DNA from: Sciurus carolinensis | Taxonomy: Eukaryota > Chordata > Mammalia > Rodentia > Sciuridae | Assembly (NCBI RefSeq): GCF_902686445.1 | Contig: NC_062213.1 | Location: forward strand, 42,358,741-42,422,740 | Direction of reading: 5' to 3' | Length of the DNA stretch: 64,000 nucleotides | In this document: piece by piece, positions 24,441 to 35,053 of the stretch | Layout of the letters: every line of letters starts with the position of its first letter | How positions within the stretch are numbered: the first letter of the stretch is position 1 | Translations under genes and position numbers: made by a program | The notes under the pieces: model-generated | Told to the model about the DNA's origin: nothing | Seen by the model: only the letters and a program-made list of their open reading frames with translations | Database searches by the model: none

Positions 24441-25300
24441 ATGAAGACTAGACTTGGAGGAACAGTTTTACATAAGGAAGAAAAGAAGGGTACATAAAAG
24501 AAAAGTTTGCCCCCTTAGACATTATCTTGAATTTTGCAGAGGAAATGATGGAGCTAAAAGAGGTGAGGAAGAACATAGCTGAATATGTCCTCCCTGGGCC
24601 ATCAAAGTCCCCCTGGCTGAGGAAGGACCCTGGGCAGGCTGGGACCAGAGTGAGACCACAGGTACTATTGTACCACCTGTTTTCTTTGGAGAAACCTGGC
24701 CCTAGAAGTATATGGGAGTTCTTAATGTCATGTGCAGGAGGAGAAAGGGACAAGCTGTTCACCTGAATTATCTTGCTCTCACACAGTATGGATGCTGACA
24801 TGAGAAGTCATAGTCCTACCACCAGCTGTTGGGGTTGGGGGCTGAGAGGAGCCTGCAGTCACAGTACCAGGGTGGGCAGCTAGGGGCAGAAGTTGCAGAT
24901 AAGACAGAGATTTGAGGGGGTCCTCCCCAGCGACAAAGGAGTGGGGAATGGGGAAAGTCTTCAGGGAGGGGCCCCTAGACAGAGCAAGCCAAGCAGAAAT
25001 AGACCAAAAGTACATCAGCCACAGATGTCAGCTGACGGTGCCAGCTGTGGACGCCAGCCATAGGGTGGTGCCAAGCATTCCTCAGCAGACACCAGGCACC
25101 TCACACCCAAGCACAAGTGCAAGTCCAGAGGCTCCCTTCCCCCAGTGTCATGGGCCGTGGGACCCAGAGAAAGGGGCAAGAAAGGGAGAAGAGAACTCTG
25201 AAGAACAGAGCCCAATCAAGTCAGTCTTAAGGGTCTGCATAAATGATCAAACTGAACTAAATTTAAACTGAATTGGACTAATTATAGTTATTGTTTTCTT
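24441..25300. other. GC-richer unique stretch, no gene proven
   Basis: Holds the longest non-repeat frames of this part: 117 codons on minus (24448-24801) and 119 codons on plus (24912-25271). Neither translation shows a domain, signal peptide or membrane segment. They could be chance frames in a GC-richer patch. Confidence 0.3.
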
Positions 25301-26469
25301 TTTTCTTACTACTCAAGCAGGTGGCGGACCATTTAAAACAATCAGGTATAAAGAATAAAAGTAGCTGATTTTCTTTGTAAATAGGAATGTCATGTGAGTC
25401 ATTTTGGAACACTGGTTGCTCCCTATCAGCTTAGCCATGGAACTCAGGTAGGATATGGTTTGCAAGGTAAAGCTAGAAGTAAGTCCATCCAGTACAAAAA
25501 CGCCACATCCAGGGTTCTGGACTTTGAATGTGCTACTTCTATGTCTGTACTTCTGTCTCTTCCTTTTTCACCTCTGAGCCTTCTGTCTTCCTCTATCCTC
25601 TCTTGACTCTTTTCACTTGTCTTCCTCTCTGAAAATAGCAAATGTACCCAGATGGACAGACAATCAGAACAGCTCCTGTGTGAGCTTTTTGGGGATTTAG
25701 AAAGAGAAGTCCTGCTGAACTACATAAACCCCCAGGAAGCACCTCTCAGACAGAATTAGAGGTGCCCCCAAAGAACTCTACGACAAACACTATCAACTGA
25801 GCAAATATTTCTACTTCAGAGCCTATGGAAAAATACGCAAGGGGAAGACAAGTTTCTTTAGAAGACTTCACTTTTAGCTGATGAATATGTTAGTGAATTG
25901 AAGAAACCCTCAACAAGTTTAGCAAGTGGAACATTCCTGATGTAGTACGTTAACTCAAGTAACCTAATATAATAACCATAAGGAAAAAACAAGTCATGCT
26001 CCCTAGAGACTATCTATAGTCATAGAAAGAAGATGTGGAACTTTAAGTAAATAACTAATTGCAATAATACAACGTGTTGCTTGGACTCAGAGCGAGGTCT
26101 ACATTTGGAAATACGAACTGTCTTTGCTTTGAGGTCTTTCACACGCAAAATAGTCTTACTCCGGTGACATTTCTGAGTGTTTTGTAGGGGATAAAGTCTG
26201 GACAAATAGAAAGGGGGATTAAAATGAAGCAATTTCAGGGCCCATTGGCAGGACAAAGACAAGAAGTTCATAAAAATGCCCCTGCTCTGCTTCTTCCTCT
26301 CTGGCCTATCTTAGTTGGGTGACCTTTAATTCAAAAAAGTTAAGTTTCAAATCAAATTCAGTTTGAAGCAATTTTGAGCCACACAAGAGGGTAGGATGGA
26401 AGGCTTTGTATTAACAGCTCTCTTCCCTTAGAGATGCCTTCTTGCCATGTCATAATAGATGGGTCAGTG
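25301..26469. other. Unassigned non-coding stretch
   Basis: No gene or clear repeat family recognised. A pyrimidine-rich patch lies near 25545-25630. Confidence 0.35.
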
Positions 26470-26600
26470 ACGGCTGAGTTCCAGCTATGTGGCAGGCACT
26501 CCATTATTCCATACAGCTTATTGCATTTAATCCTCACCACAATTCTAGAACTTGAAATGCTATCTTCAGTTTACAGATAAGGAGTCATTTGGTCCAGCCC
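26470..26600 (-). repeat. MIR SINE, reversed
   Basis: Contains 'gctatgtggcaggcactcca', 'catttaatcctcaccacaat' and 'tcagtttacagataaggagt', the reversed MIR order. Confidence 0.7.
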
Positions 26601-27169
26601 CTCAGGTGAATTTGCAAATTATCAAGATAGATGTTTATCCTTTCTTCTCTCAAAACCTCCAGAAAGGGAAGCTCCCCAACCTTTCAGGGGAACCCACATC
26701 AGCATCAGTCTTCTGAAGATTTGGAACCTAAGTCCTCACTTGCAAACCAAGTCTTCCTTATACCACAGATCCCTTGGTGATTAAACCACCAACCTCTGCA
26801 CAACACTGAGTTTTCTGAACTCAGGAAAAAGGAGCATTAGATACAAGAAGGTCAAGGGTCAAAGGACAGTGGAGACAAGAAATAGAATTCAGAGCATTGG
26901 TTTCTGCCTTACAACTGAGAAATACAAACTTTTTTCTTATTAATGCAAAAGAACTATATACTCATTATTTTTTAAAAAAGTAAATATTATATAATATATG
27001 ATAATAGGTGTGAAATTCCTCTGAAATTTCACCCCCAGGATATTATCACAAGCTACTGGTCTTTGATAAAGCGCTGCCTTGGGAGGAAGTGTGACTCTGT
27101 CCTTGGTCTCTGCCACTGTAAGGTCACAATAGGACCTTAGTCCACTCAAAATAGTGAAAAGAGCCCATT
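26601..27169. other. Unassigned non-coding stretch
   Basis: No gene seen. The AT-rich patch at 26960-27005 is dominated by TATAATATATG-type sequence. Confidence 0.35.
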
Positions 27170-27350
27170 CAGCTGGATGCCACTCTTGGCTCTGACCTTG
27201 GTCAGGTTACTTAAATTCTCTGAATCTGAGTTTTCTAGATATCAAATGTCATGATAGCACTAATTCATAATGCGATGGACAGACTAATGTGTTATGTATA
27301 TACAGCTCACAGCACAGGGCAAGGCACTAGTAGGCATTTGATACCTGTGT
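27170..27350 (+). repeat. MIR SINE
   Basis: Forward MIR order: 'cttggctctgaccttggtca', 'gttacttaaattctctgaat', then 'cagggcaaggcactagtagg'. Confidence 0.7.
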
Positions 27351-27659
27351 CCGATTGACTATCACAGATGTTTCAGATATTAGAATCCTTCTGTCTGCAA
27401 TGCAAAATTACCAGCTGCTGAGACAAGTCCCCAACTTCCACAGTATTACCCCTTTTTTTCATTGAGCTAATGGTTGGACCTCAGGCATACAGTTTACAGA
27501 AGAAGTTCTTGATTAAAATGTGTTGATTTTTAACACAAGGTGTCTATAGGAATTTTCTTGTGTTTCTGTATTCTTTATGGAATGATTGAAGTCACTTGAT
27601 AATAAACATTGTAGAATGAACAAAGATTTTATGATATAGTTTTTAGACTCTGGAAAAAA

Positions 27660-28220
27660 AATTTTATTTTGTGATCAATATGGATCAGCCCCCACTTTCG
27701 ATAAATGGAGACTCTGGGGTTGCCCTCTTGGGTCCTTGGGCGGAGGAGGGGTTGACGCAATGTGAGAGCCCAGCGCTGGGGAGGGCCGTTCTCTGCCTAA
27801 TGAATGCCCAGCCATCCCAGTTGGTTTGGTTGAAAAGCAAGACTCAAAGTCACAGACTCTGTGACTGCCAAGATCCTGTCACTCTTAATGTGCTCGTTTC
27901 CAGCTGTGGCCCATGATGCCTCTTCAAACAAATTATTCTGCAACGATTGATTGGGCCCCACTCCTTTTCGATGGCCCATAACCACATTTGAGAGTTAGAC
28001 AAAAATACTGCCTGACAGATGATCCTCGCTGGGGCCAGGAGGCTTAAAGTGCGACATCTCCCAACCGACTAGCCAGCAGTGGGACGTGCGTGGGGCCCAC
28101 ACCTAACCACTGCATCGGTGGTAACAAGGCCCGTGTGCCTATGACCTCAAGGTTTTAGAGCACGGGTGTGTCTGGACTTTTCTTCCTAAGACCCCAGGCG
28201 CTTCCTTCAAATTAATAAAC
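27660..28220. promoter_or_regulatory. Candidate conserved, CpG-retaining element
   Basis: Repeat-free. Keeps about 17 CpG dinucleotides in about 550 bases, clearly more than the flanks, which suggests constraint or low germline methylation. Not dense enough to call a CpG island. Contains balanced sequence such as 'ctgcaacgattgattgggcc'. No frame here looks coding. Inference only. Confidence 0.3.
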
Positions 28221-28234
28221 AATTTTGTGCATTA

Positions 28235-28330
28235 TCTTTCTCCATCTAGCTGGATTGTAAGGGCAAGGAAATTTTGTCTTTTTTGTCTATTGCTAATGTT
28301 CTTCCTCAGTTTTTCTCAAGGATAGAGAAG
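28235..28330 (+). repeat. L2 LINE fragment
   Basis: Short piece with 'ctagctggattgtaagggca' followed by 'ttttgtctattgctaatg', matching the L2 3' region. Confidence 0.45.
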
Positions 28331-28378
28331 TCCTAATACAAATAAGGAAGGAGTAACTGTACCTCATAAAATGTATAA

Positions 28379-28385
28379 CTATTAT
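28379..28385. repeat. SINE target-site duplication, left
   Basis: ctattat, identical to 28599-28605 on the other side of the SINE. Short, and next to T-rich sequence, so moderate weight. Confidence 0.55.
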
Positions 28386-28598
28386 TTTTCATTTTTTTTA
28401 TTTTTATTTTTCGTACTGGAGATTGAACTGCAAGGTACTTAAGCACTGAGCCATATCCACAGCCATTTTTTATTTTGAGACAGGGTCTTGCCAGGTTGCT
28501 TAGGGCCTCATAATTTGCTGAGGCTGACCTTGAACTTGTATCTTTCTGCCTCAGACTCTCCAGTCTCTGGGATTACAGGCATGTGCCACCAGTCTGGT
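28386..28598 (-). mobile_element. Dimeric ID/B1-type SINE, reversed
   Basis: From left to right: T-rich tail complement, ID-like tRNA half ('gtactggagattgaactgca', 'actgagccatatccacagcc'), then the 7SL-derived B1-like half ('gagacagggtcttgccaggt', 'ctctgggattacaggcatgt', 'gccacc'). This dimer matches the squirrel-type SINE pattern (B1-dID/MEN class). Flanked by the 7-bp direct repeat ctattat at 28379-28385 and 28599-28605. Confidence 0.85.
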
Positions 28599-28605
28599 CT
28601 ATTAT
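28599..28605. repeat. SINE target-site duplication, right
   Basis: ctattat, directly after the B1-like end of the SINE. Confidence 0.55.
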
Positions 28606-29194
28606 GTCAATTTAAAATAAGAAAATGTGTACACACACACACACAAACACATAAGCAGGTAATGAAAATTCTAATTATGGGGATTTACTTTATTGGTACA
28701 TGAGACACAGCAGGATACCTGTCTGATCAGTTGAGAGGTGTTCTTTATGCTAAGGTTTAGTTATCTTGTGGTAATTGATGCCAGTCACAGATTATAAAAT
28801 AGCATTCTGAGTGATGAAAAGTGCTCATTTTTATTTACTTGTACTATTCCTACTTACTAACGGCATTGGAATGACCACATGGATCATTTTAATAAAAACT
28901 GAATTTTAGTAATTGATCTGTCAAAAGAAATGTGGTTTAGATCATAAAATTCAATGAGAGTTTATTGTTTATATTTTGAAGCACAGGAGTGATTTAGGGG
29001 AGATGCTAGAAAGATTTTGCCCTCTGACAAAGTCTGAGGACCAAAATAGTTTAATAATTCTTTCCTCATTTCTTGTATCTAGCTGTGGCTCACTATGATG
29101 GTGATAAAAATCAGTTATTTTTCCTGGTGGCACTTGTCCCCACCAGGCATGTGTCCCAATGGTTGCTGTTTCACATGGGTTCACTTGTTTAATT
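28606..29194. other. Unassigned stretch with short (CA)n
   Basis: A CA-rich run lies at 28630-28650. No gene or other repeat recognised. Confidence 0.4.
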
Positions 29195-29325
29195 GTTTTC
29201 CATCTTTGTCCCCTGGCTAGATTGTAGGCTGGGATTGTGTTGGTCTCGTTCATGCTGCACATCCAGTGCCTAGAATCATTCCTGGAATGTGATAAGTGTT
29301 TAATAAATTTGCCAAATAAATGTGC
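29195..29325 (+). repeat. L2 LINE 3' terminus
   Basis: Carries 'gctagattgtaggctgggat', 'atccagtgcctagaatcatt' and 'gtttaataaatttgccaaat', a standard L2 3' end. Confidence 0.65.
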
Positions 29326-29409
29326 TGATTAAAAATTCACATGAAAGCTCTCAATGTCTGTGCAAACATCTTAGAGAGGAAGTGATGGCAATAACAGGGG
29401 TTGGCCCAC

Positions 29410-29640
29410 AGGACACCCGTCACTGAAAGAGTCTGAACTTGAACAGGCATGGGATCGGTCCAGGTCCACTCTTTTCTAGATGTGCTGCCATCAGGCACTT
29501 ACTGTCCCCAAGGCTCAGTTTTGATATTTGCAAAATGGAAATAACAATAAACAATAAGGTAGTTGTGAAGTTTAAGTGAGATAAAGGATATAAATGCACT
29601 TTGTAAATACTGCTAAGACTGAAGCACCAGACTCCAATAT
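29410..29640 (+). repeat. MIR SINE
   Basis: Forward order: 'caggcacttactgtccccaa', 'gttttgatatttgcaaaatg', 'gaaataacaataaacaataa', 'gtgaagtttaagtgagataa'. Confidence 0.65.
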
Positions 29641-29854
29641 GTGTTGGATACACATGTTTGTTGAGGAAATAATCAATTACTTAATTCAACTTCTCTGCTG
29701 AAGAGGCCACTAATAGAGTCTCAGTTGTCAGAGCAAATACATAAAGGAAGAAACCTTTCCTGTGAAATAGCAGAGGTCAGAGAACTCATCAGAACCTGCT
29801 AAGGAACTTTTAAAAATTATATCTTAAGTGTACTAAGTTTTATCAGTTGTTCAC

Positions 29855-30230
29855 AATTGTCACCCTTGTTGCCCCCCAAACCTTCCATATATGCCTTCCT
29901 TTCCTATAGATGGGGTTTAGTCTTCACCTCACAAACATTGGGCGTGCCCATAGTTTTGCTGGAGTCAATGAGTTATAAGTGGACATGATGCATGCCACAC
30001 CAATGTAGAAACCTTAGATGTGTTGGCATGGTTTGGCTTGGCACCATTTGGAGCTTCTGCCCTCAGTTATGAGAACGGCATGCCCTACTTAGTGTATACT
30101 CCTGCTGCCTGGATTCTGGAATGAGCCTGCACATGCTTCTCAGTCAAGTCCAGGCAAGCCCAGCAGAGCTGCTGCAGACCACAACCCTCATGAAATGTGA
30201 ACACAGATGTTTGTGCAAGCCGTGGAGATG
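29855..30230 (+). repeat. Old interspersed repeat, family unresolved
   Basis: The part at 30105-30230 ('ctgcctggattctggaatga', 'ctcagtcaagtccaggcaag', 'agcagagctgctgcagacca') resembles the 3' half of the old element split at 17660-18888. Diverged; limits uncertain. Confidence 0.35.
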
Positions 30231-31184
30231 TCCAGGTGGGATGTTACTTTAGCACAAAGTCACCAGTACCACAGGATTCACTCCATGCCTACTGAAGTAC
30301 ATGCTCTGAGGCTCAGGAAACTTGAGTTTTTTCAAAACTCTTCATGTGATTCTGGCCGTCAGTTTGGGAACCCTTCTCCTGGACTTTCTACACCCCCTTC
30401 CTCCTTCCTGCCACCTGCCCATTCTAACAGGGCTTGACTAATGCTTCCACGATTCCTATAACTCAGCTGGTAGCATTCTTGGTTGTCAGGCCACTAGGAA
30501 GAGAAGAGAATGCCCCTCTGCTTTGGAGGTGGTGATAAAATGTGGAACTGTGAGACAGAATTAAACCAGAGACTTCAGGGTCACCTGACCTCTCCTCTCC
30601 AGCACTTTACTGGGAATGTGATAGAATAATTTATTACTGAAAAAGCAAGATAAAACCTATGTAAGGACATACTCTGTTATAGGCCAGATGGTTTGGATTT
30701 GTGTGTGGTGATTATTCTAGTTTTTGACAATCCCTAGTAAGTCTGCCTATGATAGCTACTAAATTATTATTGTCTAATCAATGCCCAGTGGTTCTGCCTG
30801 CTGATGAGATCTTGAGGTACCCACAGGGACAGGAGCACACTGTCTGTGGTCATGAGTGGAGACTAAGCCTGTGGTCCCAAGGATGACTGCTCATTTAACT
30901 CACTAGCATCTCAGCAATAAAACCAGAACCTCTGTGTTTGGATTCAGAGAATCATGGCCTTCTCTTCACTATTTGAAATTAGGCTACTTGCAAGGTCATG
31001 GGCAAGGTTAAAATCACTGTAATTTACCTGAGTTTTAAAAAATCCTTAAAATTTGTTGGACACTCTCATAGTCATGGTTATTGCTTAATGAAATTTAGAT
31101 AAGACTCCATGAAGGACTAGATCTGTAACAAATAGTCCTATTCAATGCCAGTAATACTCCAGTAAAGATGCCACACTTGGTTTG
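30231..31184. other. Unassigned non-coding stretch
   Basis: No gene or definite repeat recognised. Confidence 0.35.
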
Positions 31185-31900
31185 ATTGTTTATTTTAATT
31201 AAATTTTTCTACACTTAATTAGCAAATAAATTTAAATACACTGTAGAGAAGTGATATATGTATTCATTGTGAAAGGATACATCAAGCAAATTACAATCAA
31301 ACTAATTAATATATCCATGACCTCATGCAGTTAGCTTTTTTGTGTGTAGAATGAGAACATTTAGGATCAACTCTCAGAAAAAGTTAAGTATATAATTCAG
31401 GCTACTAACCTTAGATCTCTAGAACCGATTCTTCCTGTGTCCTGGGAGCAATATACCTTCATACTGATACCTCCCCATCCCTCACCCCAGTCCTACCATT
31501 CTGCACTCTGCTCCTCTGAGTTCAACTTCTTAAGATTCCACATGTAAGTGAGATCATGAAATGTTTGTTTTTCTGTTCCTGGCTTATTTCCCCTTGCATA
31601 GCTCTCCGTGGGACTTTCTTCTTTTTGAAAGCTGAATAATATTCCATCATATATCTATACTATCTTTTCCTTTTCCATTCACCCTCCATGTAGAGTTCGG
31701 TTGTTTACATGTCTTAGTTACTCTGAATAATGCTACAGTGAATGAACGTAGGTGTGCAAATATCTCTACAAGGTTCTGATTTCATTTCCTTTGGATCTAT
31801 GTCTCAAAGAGGGTTGCTGGGTCATATGGTAGTCCTATTTCTTATTTTTTGAGGAAACTTCCTACTGTTTTCCATAATAGGAATTTACATTCTTATCAAC
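31185..31900 (-). repeat. L1MA LINE, reversed 3' fragment
   Basis: The reversed 3' untranslated region ('actaattaatatatccatga', 'agatctctagaaccgattct') leads into the reversed ORF2 end ('agattccacatgtaagtgag', 'gaataatattccatcatata', 'gggttgctgggtcatatggt'). Older than the L1 at 3190-5410 by divergence. It stops near 31900 without a visible duplication. Confidence 0.75.
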
Positions 31901-32984
31901 TGGGTTGGGTTGGGATAATTGTTTTTGCAGAGGGAACCAAGAGTTAGGGAAACATTTTAATTATTATTATTTATGACCTAAAAGTTGAACCTCGGTTTTT
32001 GTTCCTATTTTGACTTTGCAAATTGATTATGTTAAACTGTAACTAACTGTATTTTTCATGATGTAAAAGTGAAACTCCAAGAACCTCAGGATTATAGATA
32101 ATAGACTAGAAAAAGCTATTTTATGTGCTCAGTTATGCCCAAGAGGATTTTTTGAAAAGCACATTATTGCAGAGCTTGGGACGAAACAACTGGAATCCCC
32201 TAAGCCTTTCTTTCACTACACAGGTATCTAGTAGATCCAGCAGTACAATCATTCATTTTGAGCAATGAATATACAGCAGGCTTCTAGTATATTTATTTCA
32301 TCAGTGCAAGAGACTTGGGAATATTCCATATTCAAATACATTGAAATAGAGATATTGAAAGCCAAAAGCTATGCAAATCCCCTTATCCCTTGAAAATGGA
32401 GGTCTGCATTCCTTTGAGTGTAGATTTTTTAAACTCCTGTCCCCCATGACTCCCAGAAGTTTGAAATTTATAAATATCCAATTACACCTTGCAGAGGAGG
32501 CTTACCAACCAAAATTCATTTCGGTTTCACTTATTTTTTGAAAAGTGTGAGTGTCTTAAACATCACTTAGACAGTAAAACCTGAACTGAAAACACCTGGG
32601 GAGGAGGCCCAGGATGTTCTATTTGATTGTCACTTAATGTTGTGTTAGGATCCCTGCTGTAGATGTTGGCCTGCAAGGTGCAGGCACTGGGCAAGTGTGG
32701 CCTGGATTTCAATTAAACCTGAGCACATGTGTGTTTCCCTGGTACTTTCCATTTCTTCTAAAACTGAAGGACAAAAATTCTTAGTGATTAAATTTTGTAC
32801 TTATTTAAATTCTGTTACCCTATTTTACAAAGGCATGTAATTCCTTTTTTTTTTTTTAAAGTTATAAGCTATTTGAAAATCTACTGAAAGCAATGGACCT
32901 CCTCCTTTCCAGAAATCTAAATGTCAGGGGTGTTGGAAGGGATTATGGGGTCCTGGATAAGAACTCACAGGATAATAAAAAAGA
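31901..32984. other. Unassigned non-coding stretch
   Basis: No gene. A T-run lies at about 32846-32858. The stretch at 32575-32640 ('acacctggggaggaggccca') slightly resembles a MER5-type hAT remnant. Confidence 0.35.
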
Positions 32985-33427
32985 ATGAGATACTTGAAGC
33001 TTTCCCACTAAGATTAGGAATAAGGCAAGGCTGTCTCTTCTCACCACTCCCTTTCAACAGTATGCTGAAGTTCTGGCTAACACAATAAGATAAGGAAATA
33101 AAATATATACAGATTGGGAAGAAAAAAAATCTGTTTTTATTCACATATGACATTATCTATGCAGAAAAACCAAATAATAATTTTTAAAACACTCCTAGAA
33201 CTAAAAACCAATTATAATAAGTTTTCAGAATATAGGATTAATATACAAAAGTCAATCACTTTCCCATTTACCAGCAATGAAAAAGTGGAGTCTGAAATAA
33301 AAGCAAGTATAATTTATATTAAGGCCCCCTAAAGAAAATCCTTAGGTATAAATCTAACAGATTATGCACAAAATCTATATAAGGAAAATTTAAAAACTGA
33401 TGAAAGAAATCAAAGGACCAAATAATC

Positions 33428-33440
33428 AAGAAATAGTCCA
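33428..33440. repeat. Target-site duplication, left copy
   Basis: aagaaatagtcca, identical to 33530-33542. Confidence 0.88.
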
Positions 33441-33529
33441 AGAAATGAAAAGTTGTACCCCATTTATGTACCTTGAATCGAAATGCATTCTGCCATCATA
33501 TATAACTAAATAGAACAAACAATAAAAAA
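33441..33529 (+). mobile_element. 89-bp severely truncated L1 3' tail inside an older L1
   Basis: Contains only the extreme L1 3' end ('aaagttgtaccccatttatg', 'cgaaatgcattctgccatca') and an A-rich tail, matching the end of the 6118-6740 L1. It is bounded by the perfect 13-bp repeat aagaaatagtcca at 33428-33440 and 33530-33542. Outside these copies the older ORF2 reads on. Confidence 0.9.
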
Positions 33530-33542
33530 AAGAAATAGTCCA
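33530..33542. repeat. Target-site duplication, right copy
   Basis: aagaaatagtcca, directly after the A-rich tail of the 89-bp insertion; its first A overlaps the tail. Confidence 0.88.
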
Positions 33543-33978
33543 TGTCTACAAATAGAAAGACCTACTATTGTCAGAGTTTCAGTTTTTCCAAATTTAATGC
33601 ATAGATTCAATGGAATCAAAATGAAAATTCCAGAAATTATTTCACAAATACCAACAAACTGATTCTAAAGTTTATATGGAGATGTGAAAAATTCAGGGTA
33701 GCCAACATATCACTGAAGGAGAAAAGCAAAATTACAGGACTGATACAATCTGACGTCATAAAACTAAAGGAAACTACTGCTGAAAAAATAAACAGATAGA
33801 TCAATAAAAGAGAATAGAGAGTCCAGAAATGCACCAATATAATAGTCAACTTATTTTTGACAAAGGAGAAAAGATAATACACTGGAGTGAAGATAATCTT
33901 TCTTCCATGATTTTGGAACAATTGAACATCCATATGAAAAACAAAGAATTTAGGAATCTGTTTACCCTTTACAAAAAT

Positions 33979-33987
33979 TAACTCAAA
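33979..33987. repeat. SINE target-site duplication, left
   Basis: taactcaaa, identical to 34173-34181; the similarity extends a few more A/T bases to the left. Confidence 0.75.
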
Positions 33988-34172
33988 TAGGGTGTGGTGG
34001 CACACACATTGAATCCAAGGAACTTGGGAAGCTGAGTCAGGAGGATCTAAAGCTCAAGTCCAGCCTGAATATCTTAGTGAGACTCTGTCCAAAATAAAAA
34101 TAAAAAGGAGTGGAGATAAAGTTCAGGGGTAGAGTGCCCTGGGTCCAATCCTCTTTACCAACAAAAAAATAA
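33988..34172 (+). mobile_element. Dimeric B1-ID-type SINE
   Basis: The left half is 7SL-like ('gggtgtggtggcacacacat', 'ggaagctgagtcaggaggat', 'gtgagactctgtc'). An A-rich linker follows, then the ID-like tRNA half ('agttcaggggtagagtgccc', 'tgggtccaatcc') and an A-rich tail. The direct repeat taactcaaa flanks it at 33979-33987 and 34173-34181. It lies inside the older L1 ORF2, which reads on past the right copy. Confidence 0.88.
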
Positions 34173-34181
34173 TAACTCAAA
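34173..34181. repeat. SINE target-site duplication, right
   Basis: taactcaaa, continuing straight into L1 ORF2 sequence. Confidence 0.75.
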
Positions 34182-34514
34182 ATGGATCATAGACCTAAAT
34201 ATAAAATGCAAAACTATAAAATTCCTAGAAGATAATTCAGGAGGAAACCTAGATGACCTTGGGCATGGTGATGACATTTTAATACAACACCAATGTCACA
34301 ATGTGTGAAAGAAAGAATTGACAAACTGGGTTTAATACACTTGAAAACCTCTGCTCTGCAAAAGGTAATGTCTAAAGAATGAGAGGACAGCCACAGGTTG
34401 GGTGGAAATATCTGCAAAAGACACATCTGATAGAAGACTCATCAAAAATCTACAAAAAAAAAACCTCTTAAAACTCAACAAGTAAACAAACAGTGCAATT
34501 TAAGAAGAGCCAAT

Positions 34515-34575
34515 TTTATAATTATGTCAAAATGTATTCCACTGTCATGTATAACTAAAAAGAACCAATAATTTT
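34515..34575 (+). mobile_element. Probable second truncated L1 tail
   Basis: 'gtcaaaatgtattccactgt' and 'catgtataactaaaaagaac' match the extreme L1 3' end (compare 33471-33515) and do not fit the surrounding ORF2 order. No clear target duplication was found. Confidence 0.6.
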
Positions 34576-34868
34576 GAAAGAACGTTTTTCACAAGAAAAT
34601 AGAAAATAGCCAATATCTTAACAGACCCCTTACCAAAGATGAGGTACAGATGGCAAATAAGCCACATATGAAGATGATCCACGTAATTTGCCATCAAGGA
34701 AACACAAAGTAAAACAACAATGAGGTACCACTACACATTGATTAGAATGACCAAAATCTGGAACACTGACAATACCAAATCCTTGTGAGGATGTGGAGCA
34801 ACCGGAGCCCTCATTCATTGCTAGCAAGAAAGCAAAGTGGTTCAGTTATTTTGAAGACAATCTGCAGT

Positions 34869-34982
34869 TTCTTTTTTAATTTTAAAATATTCAACTGATG
34901 AATAAAAATTGCATACAACCAAAGTATACAACATGATTTTATATATATATATATATATACAAATATATACACACACATAAAA

Positions 34983-35013
<31 letters not shown>

Positions 35014-35019
35014 GCAAAC

Positions 35020-35053
<34 letters not shown>

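Larger units (their letters stand above)
32985..34868 (+). mobile_element. LINE-1 ORF2 fragment, plus strand, with nested insertions
   Basis: Diverged ORF2 sequence in order: 'ggaataaggcaaggctgtct', 'caacagtatgctgaagttct', 'tttatatggagatgtgaaaa', 'gagaatagagagtccagaaa', 'aaatggatcatagacctaaa', 'aacacaaagtaaaacaacaa', 'gaggatgtggagcaaccgga'. Stops and frameshifts throughout. Three pieces interrupt it: an 89-bp L1 tail at 33441-33529, a dimeric SINE at 33988-34172, and probably a second L1 tail near 34515-34575. It ends near 34868 before its own 3' untranslated region, where a reversed L1MA begins. Confidence 0.85.

Noticed and set aside
24912..25271. 119-codon plus-strand frame and overlapping region frames
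   Set aside because: Low-complexity Ser/Pro/Glu content, no domain, opposite-strand frames of similar size next to it; explained by GC-richer composition.
33637..34005. 122-codon minus-strand frame
   Set aside because: Antisense shadow of L1 ORF2 sequence.
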